DNA from: a bacterium
Lineage (GTDB): Bacteria > Bacillota > Bacilli > Lactobacillales > Streptococcaceae
Reading direction: 5' to 3'
Assembly (NCBI GenBank): GCA_905221065.1
Contig: CAJNBS010000001.1
Span: forward strand, 1 to 64,000
Length of the DNA: 64,000 nucleotides
Shown: positions 27,241 through 35,179 of the stretch, piece by piece
How the letters are laid out: each line of letters starts with the position of its first letter
How positions within the stretch are numbered: the first letter of the stretch is position 1
Notes under the pieces: model-generated
What the model was told of the DNA's origin: nothing
The model's database searches: none
What the model saw: the letters and a program-made list of their open reading frames with translations, nothing else
Program-made: the position numbers and the translations under genes

Positions 27241-27873
27241 TTATTGAAAATACTCCAAAACTTCTAAGGGTTTGTGGGCGATATAATCAGGCTGATAGTT
27301 TAGTAGATCTGCTTGCTCTCCAAATCCCCAAGTGACAGCTAATTTCTGAATGCCTGTTTCTTGAGCTCCCAGCATATCAAACTTGGTATCGCCGATGATG
27401 ATAGCTTGTTGAGGTGCTAGTTGATGTGTCTGCAAGGCTTGGCGAATGACATCGGCCTTATGAGGGGCCTCAGGGCTGGAACCATAAATGCCCTCAAAGA
27501 AATGATGGATTCCCAAATTTTTGGTCATATCCTGAGCGGTTGGAGTATTCTTTGTAGTGGTGATGTAGAGAGGATATTTGCTAGATAACTCCTCGAGCAG
27601 TTCTACAATCTGAGGGAAGAGCTGAGCTTCATAGATGCCTGTTTCCTTATAGTAAGAACGGTATATCTGCACAGCCTCAGAGATTTGTTCTTTGGGAAGG
27701 CAGGTCGCAAAACTACTTTCAAGGGGCGGTCCCATAAAACCACGAATCGTTTTGGCATCAGGGCTAGGCACCCCTAGCTCTTTAAAGGTGTGGGTAAAGG
27801 CATTGTGAATCCCGATAGAACTGTCAACGAGGGTTCCATCTAGGTCGAAAAAGATAGCTGAGATAGAGGTCAT
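27241..27873 (-). CDS. HAD-family phosphatase, phosphoglycolate-phosphatase-like
   Basis: 210 aa. HAD motif I FFDLDGTLVDSS (nucleophile Asp10), motif II Thr in YITTTKN, and motif IV IIGDTKFDMLGAQ near 160 are present, with an alpha-helical cap between I and II. The gene is 22 bp downstream of sdaAA on the same strand and could be transcribed with it. Substrate is unknown; PGP-type HADs hydrolyse small phosphorylated metabolites. It corresponds to SP_0104. Confidence 0.9.
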   Translation of the reverse strand: MTSISAIFFDLDGTLVDSSIGIHNAFTHTFKELGVPSPDAKTIRGFMGPPLESSFATCLPKEQISEAVQIYRSYYKETGIYEAQLFPQIVELLEELSSKYPLYITTTKNTPTAQDMTKNLGIHHFFEGIYGSSPEAPHKADVIRQALQTHQLAPQQAIIIGDTKFDMLGAQETGIQKLAVTWGFGEQADLLNYQPDYIAHKPLEVLEYFQ

Positions 27874-27894
27874 GATTTCTCCTATTTGATAAGC

Positions 27895-28767
27895 TTATTC
27901 TCCGAAAATTTCTTTTTGGAGGCGACGACCAGTTGGGGTAGCAGCTAGTCCACCTTCAGCTGTTTCACGAAAGGCAGTTGGCATGCTTGCTCCTACTTGG
28001 TACATGGCATCGATAACTTCATCCACAGGGATTTTAGATTCGATACCTGCCAAGGCCATGTCTGCTGCGATGAAGGCAAAGCTGGCTCCCATGGCATTGC
28101 GTTTGACACAGGGAACTTCGACCAAGCCGGCCACAGGGTCACAGATGAGGCCTAGCATATTTTTAATGACAAAGGCAATGGCCTGGCTGGCCTGATAAGG
28201 TGTCCCACCAGCAGCTAGAGTCAAGGCGGCGGCACTCATAGCAGAGGCCGAACCAACCTCGGCCTGACAGCCACCCTCAGCACCTGAGATAGAGGCATTG
28301 TTTGCGATGACTAGTCCAAAGGCACCAGCAGCAAAGAGGAAATCCAGCTGTTGCTCGTGGCTGAGGTCTAATTTTTCAATAGCAGCAGTGAGAACTGAGG
28401 GCAAACAGCCAGCACTTCCTGCGGTTGGAGTGGCACAGACCAAGCCCATTTTGGCATTGTGTTCATTGACTGCAATGGCATTTCGGGCAGCCGAGAGAAT
28501 CGTATAATCTGACAGAGTTTTTCCGTTTTTGATGTAGTGGTCCAGCTTGGCAGCATCTCCACCTGTCAGGCCACTACGAGATTTATTTTCATTGAGGCCG
28601 AGTTGGACAGAGGCTTTCATGACTTCTAGATTGCGTTCCATGAGAAGGAGGACTTCTTCACGTTCTCGACCGGTCAATTCAAACTCTGTTGTAATCATGA
28701 GTTCTGCGACATTTCCTTGAAAGTCCAGTTCTGCCTGTTCGACCAATTCTTTGATAGAATAAAACAT
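27895..28767 (-). CDS. sdaAA: L-serine dehydratase, alpha subunit
   Basis: 290 aa. Three conserved cysteines suitable for the [4Fe-4S] cluster lie in GSAGCLPSV, GGCQAEVGSAS and VPCVKRNAMGA, and the family motif GLTGGDAAKLD is near residue 67. With the beta subunit it forms the type 2 iron-sulfur L-serine ammonia-lyase, converting serine to pyruvate and ammonia in the cytoplasm. The start follows GGAGGAAGC. It lies 8 bp after sdaAB, so they form one operon. Confidence 0.94.
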   Translation of the reverse strand: MFYSIKELVEQAELDFQGNVAELMITTEFELTGREREEVLLLMERNLEVMKASVQLGLNENKSRSGLTGGDAAKLDHYIKNGKTLSDYTILSAARNAIAVNEHNAKMGLVCATPTAGSAGCLPSVLTAAIEKLDLSHEQQLDFLFAAGAFGLVIANNASISGAEGGCQAEVGSASAMSAAALTLAAGGTPYQASQAIAFVIKNMLGLICDPVAGLVEVPCVKRNAMGASFAFIAADMALAGIESKIPVDEVIDAMYQVGASMPTAFRETAEGGLAATPTGRRLQKEIFGE

Positions 28768-28775
28768 GCTTCCTC

Positions 28776-29447
28776 CTATTTAAAGAAATTGACATTGTGG
28801 AGATGAGGGATTTTTCGAATTTCTTCGATGGCCTCATCACAGTTGCGACTGTCGACTTCGATAATCATAATGGCTTTTTCACCAGCTTTTTCACGAGTGA
28901 CATTCATCTGGGCGATATTGATATCATAGCGTGAAAGTGCCTCTGTTACGAGTGCAATCATACCTGGAATATCTTGATGAACGATAATGATAGTCGGTGT
29001 ATTCATATTGAGAGAGACGGCAAAGCCATTGAGTTCGGTGACCTGAATATTTCCTCCACCGATAGAAATACCAGTCACGCTGATAGTCTTGTGGGCATTT
29101 TTGACGGTAATTTTAGTGGTATTAGGATGCGGAGCATTGCTGTCTTTCTGAATAGTCCAGACAATCTTGATACCACGCTTGTGGGCAATTTCCAGACTAT
29201 TTGGAATTTCAGGATCATCTGTATCCATGCCTAAAATACCAGCAACAAGGGCTAGGTCTGTCCCGTGACCACGATAAGTCTTGGCAAATGAGTTAAATAG
29301 TTGGAATTCGACTTCTGTCGGAGTATCATCAAAAATGGAAGAGACAATCTTCCCAATACGAACAGCACCAGCGGTATGGCTACTAGATGGGCCAATCATA
29401 ACTGGTCCGATGATATCAAAGACAGATTGAAAACGAAGTGATTTCAT
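28776..29447 (-). CDS. sdaAB: L-serine dehydratase, beta subunit
   Basis: 223 aa. The N-terminal SDH-beta region contains SVFDIIGPVMIGPSSSHTAG, and the C-terminal ACT domain (about 147-220, TIIIVHQDIPGMIALVTEAL) probably binds serine for regulation. First gene of sdaAB-sdaAA. On the minus strand an extended -10, TGATATAAT (29478-29486), lies 31 bp upstream. Confidence 0.94.
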   Translation of the reverse strand: MKSLRFQSVFDIIGPVMIGPSSSHTAGAVRIGKIVSSIFDDTPTEVEFQLFNSFAKTYRGHGTDLALVAGILGMDTDDPEIPNSLEIAHKRGIKIVWTIQKDSNAPHPNTTKITVKNAHKTISVTGISIGGGNIQVTELNGFAVSLNMNTPTIIIVHQDIPGMIALVTEALSRYDINIAQMNVTREKAGEKAIMIIEVDSRNCDEAIEEIRKIPHLHNVNFFK

Positions 29448-29477
29448 CAGTTTCCCCTTATAAAAATTCTTATCTCT

Positions 29478-29486
29478 ATTATATCA
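29478..29486 (-). promoter_or_regulatory. Extended -10 promoter of sdaAB
   Basis: The minus strand reads TGATATAAT; the -35 region is weak. Confidence 0.55.
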
Positions 29487-29687
29487 AAGAATGAAGGTCT
29501 TGGCTTTAATTGTGGATGAAAACCTTTTTACACTACAAATAGCATAAAAATAGTATCTTTTATGACAAAAAATAGCTTATTTAGGGAAATAAAAAATAAT
29601 TTTGTAATATTTCTACATAAAAGTGTCAAGAAACAGTAATATTTAAAGGGTATGATAGTACTATAGAAAGAAGGAGAATTTTCGAAT

Positions 29688-30311
29688 ATGAAATCAACAA
29701 CTAAAAAGATTAAAACAACTCTTGCAGGAGTAGCTGCCTTGTTTGCAGTATTTGCTCCATCATTTGTATCTGCTCAAGAATCATCAACTTACACTGTTAA
29801 AGAAGGTGATACACTTTCAGAAATCGCTGAAACTCACAACACAACAGTTGAGAAATTGGCAGAAAATAACCACATTGACAACATCCATATGATTTATGTT
29901 GGTCAAGAGTTGGTTATCGATGGTCCAGCAGCGCCAGTAGCACCAGCTTCAACGACTTATGCAGCACCAGCTGCCCAAGATGAGACTGTTTCAGCTCCAG
30001 CAGCAGAAACTACAGAGGTGGCAGAAGAAGAAACTCCAGTAGCAAGCGCCCCAGTAGCAGAAGAAACGGTTGCTTCAACTGTAAGCGGATCTGAAGCAGA
30101 AGCTAAAGAATGGATCGCTCAAAAAGAATCAGGCGGTAGCTACACAGCTACAAACGGACGTTACATCGGACGCTACCAATTGACAGATTCATACTTGAAT
30201 GGTGATTACTCAGCTGAAAACCAAGAACGTGTAGCAGATGCCTACGTTGCAGGACGTTACGGTTCATGGACAGCCGCTAAAAACTTCTGGCTTAACAACG
30301 GCTGGTATTAA
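29688..30311 (+). CDS. Secreted LysM protein with Apf/lytic-transglycosylase-like C-terminus
   Basis: 207 aa. The signal peptide is cut after VSA (residue 29). A LysM peptidoglycan-binding domain covers about 33-76 (TYTVKEGDTLSEIAETHNTT). A Pro/Ala/Glu/Thr linker follows, then a C-terminal domain from EAKEWIAQKESGGSYTA to NNGWY that resembles the catalytic-like domains of Apf/IsaA proteins, with Glu in the KESGG motif. It is exported and loosely wall-bound. The pneumococcal counterpart SP_0107 is reported in the WalRK (VicRK) regulon. Upstream, TGTAAT-N5-TACATA at 29603-29619 is only a partial match to a WalR box. Hydrolase or transglycosylase activity is inferred. Confidence 0.9.
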   Translation: MKSTTKKIKTTLAGVAALFAVFAPSFVSAQESSTYTVKEGDTLSEIAETHNTTVEKLAENNHIDNIHMIYVGQELVIDGPAAPVAPASTTYAAPAAQDETVSAPAAETTEVAEEETPVASAPVAEETVASTVSGSEAEAKEWIAQKESGGSYTATNGRYIGRYQLTDSYLNGDYSAENQERVADAYVAGRYGSWTAAKNFWLNNGWY

Positions 30312-30316
30312 GGAAA

Positions 30317-30349
30317 TATAGAAAAGGAAGTCTCAATGGCTTTCTTTTT
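30317..30349 (+). terminator. Terminator after the LysM gene
   Basis: AAAAGGAAG / CTTTCTTTT imperfect stem followed by T's. It overlaps the end of the convergent Rgg gene. Confidence 0.6.
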
Positions 30350-31199
30350 TGTTTACAAAGATGTTAACTTCACGCTCTAGCTCTGTTAGTAAGTGTTCAT
30401 CTTCTACTAGTTTAGCTAAGGAGAGTCCATTCTCTATTAACTGAGCATCATTAACACAAATGCCGATACGAATATAGGCAAACGCAAGTGTATCATACTG
30501 TTTGCTTGCTTTTGCCTCCTCTAAGAGAGTGTAGCAAAGCTGTTTGCAAAGCAACTTATCACCATTGTAAAGATAAAGAGTTGAGAGATTCAGAAGTAAC
30601 ATCATACGAAGCTGAAAGATAGAACTATAGTGTTTATAAACCTCTAGTCGTTCGAGAATTTTTCCGGTAATCTGATGAATATACTCTATAGGAAAAGCAA
30701 AGAGAATGGTATTAAGGACTTTGAGGTCGCTCTCATACCAAGTATCTTGTTTCTCAATCTTATCCCATAATCTATTTACAATGTTGTCAACCTTACTTGA
30801 CAATTTTTCTATCCCATTTTCACGGATGTAGATAACGATTTCGAGCATATCTTGTAACTGCTGGATGGGGAAATCATGATGTGTTTTTAGATAATGTTGA
30901 CATTTTTTGAGTAATTTACTTAAGTCGCTCGTACCACTAATAGAAGCCATTTTTAGAAAAGTCTGCATGATAGTTGATCGTTCACTTGGGTGGTAGAGAT
31001 GGCAAATATAGTCAAACTCTTCAAAACTCATATTGATTTGACGGAGAAGAAACTCCATATTTTCATATTTAGGAGTTGCCTTACCACTTTCAATCTTTGA
31101 TAGGCTGGTTCTTGAGAGAACATTTCCACAGACCTCTTCTTGGGTCAAACCTTTTGACTCACGTATTTCTTTATAAACATTTCCAAAATCGTAGCGCAT
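30333..31199 (-). CDS. rtgR: Rgg-family quorum-sensing regulator (RtgR-like)
   Basis: 288 aa. An N-terminal helix-turn-helix (about 5-60: IRESKGLTQEEVCGNVLSRTSLSKIESG) is followed by a helical TPR-like peptide-binding domain, the standard Rgg/MutR layout. It is divergent from a 25-codon gene encoding a peptide with a Trp-X-Trp end (31382). Rgg paired with a WxW pheromone describes the pneumococcal RtgR/RtgS system, which also lies near here in pneumococcus; the symbol rests on that context. It probably binds imported pheromone delivered by the oligopeptide permease and activates the divergent operon. Two GTGAAAAARGTTAACAA repeats in the intergenic region are candidate operators. Confidence 0.82.
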   Translation of the reverse strand: MRYDFGNVYKEIRESKGLTQEEVCGNVLSRTSLSKIESGKATPKYENMEFLLRQINMSFEEFDYICHLYHPSERSTIMQTFLKMASISGTSDLSKLLKKCQHYLKTHHDFPIQQLQDMLEIVIYIRENGIEKLSSKVDNIVNRLWDKIEKQDTWYESDLKVLNTILFAFPIEYIHQITGKILERLEVYKHYSSIFQLRMMLLLNLSTLYLYNGDKLLCKQLCYTLLEEAKASKQYDTLAFAYIRIGICVNDAQLIENGLSLAKLVEDEHLLTELEREVNIFVNKKESH

Positions 31200-31214
31200 G
31201 ATTTCCTCCTTTTC

Positions 31215-31231
31215 GTGAAAAAAGTTAACAA
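31215..31231. promoter_or_regulatory. Candidate Rgg box 1
   Basis: GTGAAAAAAGTTAACAA, 16 bp before the rtgR-like start; repeated with one change at 31303. Confidence 0.5.
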
Positions 31232-31302
31232 TAAATTGAAACTGATTAAAAATATTGTATCATAGTAATATAAAAAGTAGAAAAGAAATCTAAAATAAAT
31301 TT

Positions 31303-31339
31303 GTGAAAAAGGTTAACAAATTTTACGACAAGGTATATT
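31303..31339 (+). promoter_or_regulatory. Candidate Rgg box 2 and promoter of the pheromone operon
   Basis: GTGAAAAAGGTTAACAA (31303-31319). Its TTAACA (31313-31318) could serve as a -35 for TATATT (31334-31339), with a short 15-bp spacer, as expected when an activator is required. Confidence 0.5.
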
Positions 31340-31381
31340 GTATTTTACAATCAAGATGATGAAGTACTAAGGAGGTATCAA

Positions 31382-31459
31382 ATGTATAAAAAAGTATATC
31401 GTCTGTTGTTATTTATGTTATGGATGGCTATTTTCTTCCCTTGGGGATGGCTCTTATAA
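31382..31459 (+). CDS. rtgS: RtgS-like Trp-X-Trp pheromone precursor
   Basis: 25 aa, too short for ordinary gene finders. A strong AAGGAGG (31369-31375) lies 6 bp before the ATG. The peptide has a basic start (MYKKVYR), a hydrophobic middle with Trp14, and ends FFPWGWLL, so Trp21-Gly-Trp23 is the WxW motif reported as distinctive of the RtgS pheromone. It is divergent from the Rgg gene and downstream of the repeated operator candidates. It is expected to be secreted, processed, re-imported by the Ami/Opp permease and bound by the Rgg protein. It differs from classical SHPs, which lack WxW. Assignment is by motif and context. Confidence 0.75.
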   Translation: MYKKVYRLLLFMLWMAIFFPWGWLL

Positions 31460-31573
31460 AATTTTGATTAAGTAAAAGAAAGGAAGGTGAGTCCAATGGA
31501 CTATAAGGTTTATTGTTTCATATATTGATAACCGAAGGATTTTATTTTTGTAAGCTTAAATAGGAGAAGTAAA

Positions 31574-32143
31574 ATGACTCATAAATTAATTAAAGTAAGT
31601 ATGGTTTTCATTATGATATTTGGATTGCTCTTCTCTGTCGGAAATAGCATTTATGCGTCTGAAACAGCAACAAGACAAACTGCTGTCTTGAGCGAACAAG
31701 AGCAGACAGAACAGGCGATTGAAAGCTTGAAATTCTATTTAGAGGAAGCTGGACATGTTGATTTGGCTACAAAGAGATACGTTATAACTGATCTCTATGC
31801 TCTAAAAGCAAGGGCAGAACTACCAGGAGATATCGGCTTAGAAGGGAAGTTTATTTTTGAAAATTATGTATTGCCAAGTATGACTCGTGATTTAGGAGCA
31901 TATGCGGCTTGTGTAGTCATAAATTCCGTACCATTTGGTGGAATTATATGGGATGCACTGCAAGGTAGAAATATGATAGAAATATTAACAAATGCTTTGG
32001 TGTCTCATAATTATGGAAAAGCGGTTGATATAATAAAAGATATTGCTGCATCAGTATTAAAACCATCTCAATTAGCTAAATTTAATGTAGCTGTTGTTGT
32101 AGCAGGAGTAGCATTAAATGCTATCTCTTGTTGGGGAACTTAG
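31574..32143 (+). CDS. Secreted 189-aa protein of unknown function, bacteriocin-like candidate
   Basis: The signal peptide runs to about residue 29 (cut after YAS). The mature part is about 160 aa: a charged helical first half (SEQEQTEQAIESLKFYLEEA), then a Gly/Ala/Val-rich hydrophobic second half (FGGIIWDALQ and VAVVVAGVALNAIS) ending CWGT. There are two cysteines in the mature part. The ATG follows AGGAGAAGTAAA. It is the first sizeable gene after the WxW pheromone, with no terminator between them, so it is probably pheromone-controlled. The DUF1430/ABC pair downstream is of a type linked to bacteriocins. No immunity gene is evident nearby. A toxin or bacteriocin role is inference. Confidence 0.75.
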   Translation: MTHKLIKVSMVFIMIFGLLFSVGNSIYASETATRQTAVLSEQEQTEQAIESLKFYLEEAGHVDLATKRYVITDLYALKARAELPGDIGLEGKFIFENYVLPSMTRDLGAYAACVVINSVPFGGIIWDALQGRNMIEILTNALVSHNYGKAVDIIKDIAASVLKPSQLAKFNVAVVVAGVALNAISCWGT

Positions 32144-32168
32144 TTCGCATATAGTAGGAAAAGTATTT

Positions 32169-32273
32169 TATAGTAGATTGAATTAGGAAGAGACAACATA
32201 ATTAAGATATTCGTATTGCTTTTTAGCTATTCTCTAAAAAGCAATACGTCTTGTTCTAATTTCAATATACTAT
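32169..32273. repeat. RUP-like palindromic element (MITE)
   Basis: About 105 bp, bounded by TATAGTAGATTGAATTAG and its imperfect inverse CTAATTTCAATATACTAT. The centre is a perfect 15-bp stem (CGTATTGCTTTTTAG, 32212-32226, and its complement, 32234-32248) with a 7-nt loop. Size and terminal TA fit a non-coding IS630-derived element such as RUP (about 107 bp). The hairpin could also stop transcription from the pheromone operon. Confidence 0.65.
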
Positions 32274-32333
32274 GATATAAGTTATCCCTACCCTATGTTG
32301 GTTAGATTAAGTCGTGAATCAGGAGGTTAAGTG

Positions 32334-32921
32334 ATGAACTACAATTTAAAATATCTTTTATCAGGAATATTTGTCCTAGCCTTTATAAGCTTCCTAGTCT
32401 GGATGCGTTATTTTAATCAGAGGAAGGAAGAAGAGCATTCGGATGTGTCTTTTGAAGCGAGGTTAGATAGTGAGGTCAAGGCCTTATATAAACAACTAGG
32501 ATTGGGTGAGGAGCCTCATTATTTCTTAGCGTATCGCTACCTACATCCTTGGTTTAATTTGGCTATTTTACCACCAACAGTTGAAATTTTTTTAACTAAA
32601 ATAGCGCTAGTGATGGTAACACCAGATGAATTGCTGATAAGAAATCTTGGAAATGGGATGACTTTCACAAATGAGCATCATCGCGATTTGCGGCAAGGAC
32701 TTATCCGCATTCCAAAATCAGAGATGAAAGAATTTGAGATTCGTAACTGGAAAAAATTTTTTGTATTTGGCGATTTTTTGACAATTAAAACAAGCCAACA
32801 TAGTTATTATTTACAGGTTAGAGATGATGGACTTCAAAGAGGAAGTCTCTCTACCAAACATTTCTCAGACTTGAAACGACAAGATTTTCTAGGATTATTG
32901 ACAGGTAAAAGAACATTCTGA
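32334..32921 (+). CDS. Single-span membrane protein, function unknown
   Basis: 195 aa. The ATG at 32334 is 7 bp after AGGAGG; a GTG directly before it is too close. One membrane span (about 8-25) is followed by a charged segment and a cytoplasmic-looking beta-rich domain with a second hydrophobic stretch near 85-105 (FLTKIALVMVTPDELLIRNLG). The pattern loosely resembles PH-like or DUF-type membrane proteins, but I cannot name a family. It lies between the RUP-like element and the DUF1430/ABC pair and may be a partner or immunity protein; that is speculative. Confidence 0.78.
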   Translation: MNYNLKYLLSGIFVLAFISFLVWMRYFNQRKEEEHSDVSFEARLDSEVKALYKQLGLGEEPHYFLAYRYLHPWFNLAILPPTVEIFLTKIALVMVTPDELLIRNLGNGMTFTNEHHRDLRQGLIRIPKSEMKEFEIRNWKKFFVFGDFLTIKTSQHSYYLQVRDDGLQRGSLSTKHFSDLKRQDFLGLLTGKRTF

Positions 32922-32961
32922 TATACAATTAACCAAAAATCTAACCTCTGAACGTTCAAAA

Positions 32962-33015
32962 CCACACAGTGTTTTCAGCCTTGAACACAATTAAGCTGAG
33001 AGAATCACTGTGTGG
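32962..33015 (+). other. Hairpin before the DUF1430 gene
   Basis: CCACACAGTG (32962-32971) pairs perfectly with CACTGTGTGG (33006-33015), with an inner TCAGC/GCTGA stem. It ends 55 bp before the start codon, with only a short T-tract. It may be an attenuator or leader structure. Confidence 0.55.
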
Positions 33016-33070
33016 CTTTATTGGAAAGTTAGTTTTTTCCCAGTTTCATCTCTTCACGGGAGGTATCTCT

Positions 33071-35179
33071 ATGAAAAAAATCAGTCATCTTTGTATGCTC
33101 CTGCTCTTGCTGTGTACTACGTTTTTTGTCCTGAATGTAAATGTTACACGTGAAATAGTGCGGATTCAGGAGATGGGCAAGACAACTTATTCATTTGACT
33201 TGTACTTGAAAGATGTCACTAAACCGACAGAAACTATTCTCCAGTTTTTTGAAGAGGTTGCAAGTCAAGACAAGGTCTCTATTATCAAAGTAGATAATGG
33301 CGATGAGGCCGTCAAGGCTGGTGTTTTTGATAAGGAAACCTTCCCCTATCAGGAGTTCGGTCTGACTTCTCTTGATTTTTCAAAGAATGAAAAGGGAGTC
33401 TACAGTAACCAGGACCTTCCCAATAATCTAGGAACCATTCCCACCTTTTTAAAGGTGAAACTCATTCGACTCCAGACCTTCCGATCCTATATTGAGGATA
33501 AATCCCATACTGTAAATGGGCGCTACATGATTACCTCCAGCAAAGAGATAGATCGCGATACCATTCTACAAAAGTGGAGTGATTTTTTCCAGATAGATAA
33601 GACGATTTTATTAGAACCCACTTACCGAAGTCAGGTTGGAGTGCTAAATCAAGCTTTGTTACTATCTATCATTATCTTTATCTTGGCAATCTTGCTTGTG
33701 ATTTTAATGACAGTGTATCAGCCGATGATGGAGATGAAACGAGTGGGGGTTCAAAAGTTACTTGGTTTTCAAAGCAGGGCGATTTTAGCTGGTTTTGTAA
33801 AGACTAATTTTTATCTTCTCTTGGGTGGAAGTCTTATCATTGACTTGGGACTATTTTTAGTGCTGGACTACAGGCCAAAACTTTTGTTTCCAAGTTTACT
33901 CTTATCCCAATTTCTGCTTTTACAGTTGTATTTGTTCATCAGTTGGCTGACCTACCTGATGATTCAGAAAATGACAGTCAGTTCCATGTTGAAAGGTTTT
34001 TCATCTTTCAAATTTGGTCTACTCTTTAATTATTTGATGAAAATTGGAACTACCATTTTACTGACAGTCTTGCTAGTTGGGGTAGGAAAAAGTTTGGAGC
34101 AAGAAAACAAAGAGTTGGATTACCAGAAACAGTGGATCAGCCAAGGAAATTATCTGACCTTAGAAACTTTCCAACTCAATGATAACTTGTGGCAAGAGCA
34201 GTTGGCAGGCTCAGGGAAGGCATTGGATTATTTCTATCGATTTTATCAGGATTTGGTAGAAAAAACGCAGGCGGGCTATGTGCAGAGTAGCAGTCTTCCT
34301 GTAAAAAATTTTGTCCAATCAGAACAGATTCAGCAATATCAGTTAACAGATACGGTGGATGTTTACTATGCCAATCGCAATTTTCTAAAGAGCAAGGGAT
34401 TCAAGCTACCAGATACCGGTATTAAAAAAGTTATTTTGATGCCAGCAAGTACGAAAGGTGAAGAAGATAAAAATCAGCTCTTGGGGAAGTTAATTGCCTT
34501 TCATTCGATGAAGTATGAAGAGCAGCAAAAACGAACGATAGAGGAGATGGATGTCGAGATTGCCTATTATGAAGGAGATTGGTCATTTTTCCCATATAGT
34601 GATAAGCGAAAGGAAAATCTCTCCAATCCAATTATTAGCTTGGTCAATGATTCTGATATGATGTGGGATGAGAAAGCCTCCCTGTCAACAACTGGCTTAA
34701 ATAATCCGATGAAAATTGAAAATACGGTTCAACATCAAAAAGAGATTACAGAGTTAGTTGAGAAATTGTCAGATGGAAATTATTTAAAATTTTCATCTAT
34801 TCAAGCCATTCAACAAGAGAAAGTGGATTCTTATCGAGATGCTGTTCGGAATTTTAACCTACTCTTTGCTTTGTTTGGTCTCCTTAGCATGATGATTTCC
34901 TACTTCTTACTAGTAATAACTTTCTTATTGAAGCGCAGGGATATTATTACCAAGAAGTTTATGGGGTGGAAACTGGTTGATCGCTACCGTCCTCTCCTCG
35001 TTCTGCTCTTGCTGGGCTATAGTCTCCCTCTTCTAGTATTGATTTTCTTTGCCCATGCGCTCTTGCCACTCCTGCTGTTTGCAGGCTTTACATGTCTGGA
35101 TATACTATTTGTGCTAGTCTTGGCTTCTAGGATGGAGAAAAGAAGTCTGGTAGAATTATTGAAAGGGGGCATCTTATGA
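33071..35179 (+). CDS. Bacteriocin-associated integral membrane protein (DUF1430 family)
   Basis: 702 aa from ATG 33071 with GGGAGG upstream; an in-frame start at 32969 lies in the hairpin and lacks a site. The N-terminal span is followed by a large extracytoplasmic domain, a central group of spans (about 195-330), a second external domain and C-terminal spans (from about 600). This is a FtsX/MacB-like permease layout. The family is typically found with lactococcin-972-type bacteriocins and a dedicated ABC ATPase, which follows here with an ATGA overlap. Together they probably act in export of, or self-protection against, a secreted peptide or protein, perhaps the product of 31574. Confidence 0.85.
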   Translation: MKKISHLCMLLLLLCTTFFVLNVNVTREIVRIQEMGKTTYSFDLYLKDVTKPTETILQFFEEVASQDKVSIIKVDNGDEAVKAGVFDKETFPYQEFGLTSLDFSKNEKGVYSNQDLPNNLGTIPTFLKVKLIRLQTFRSYIEDKSHTVNGRYMITSSKEIDRDTILQKWSDFFQIDKTILLEPTYRSQVGVLNQALLLSIIIFILAILLVILMTVYQPMMEMKRVGVQKLLGFQSRAILAGFVKTNFYLLLGGSLIIDLGLFLVLDYRPKLLFPSLLLSQFLLLQLYLFISWLTYLMIQKMTVSSMLKGFSSFKFGLLFNYLMKIGTTILLTVLLVGVGKSLEQENKELDYQKQWISQGNYLTLETFQLNDNLWQEQLAGSGKALDYFYRFYQDLVEKTQAGYVQSSSLPVKNFVQSEQIQQYQLTDTVDVYYANRNFLKSKGFKLPDTGIKKVILMPASTKGEEDKNQLLGKLIAFHSMKYEEQQKRTIEEMDVEIAYYEGDWSFFPYSDKRKENLSNPIISLVNDSDMMWDEKASLSTTGLNNPMKIENTVQHQKEITELVEKLSDGNYLKFSSIQAIQQEKVDSYRDAVRNFNLLFALFGLLSMMISYFLLVITFLLKRRDIITKKFMGWKLVDRYRPLLVLLLLGYSLPLLVLIFFAHALLPLLLFAGFTCLDILFVLVLASRMEKRSLVELLKGGIL

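Noticed and set aside
29603..29619. WalR box upstream of the LysM gene
   Set aside because: Only the first half-site fits; TACATA is not a proper second half, so it is not listed as a site.
31496..31528. 10-codon frame (MDYKVYCFIY) after the WxW pheromone gene
   Set aside because: It has an AGGAAGGTGAG upstream but is too short and featureless to call; at most a leader or remnant.
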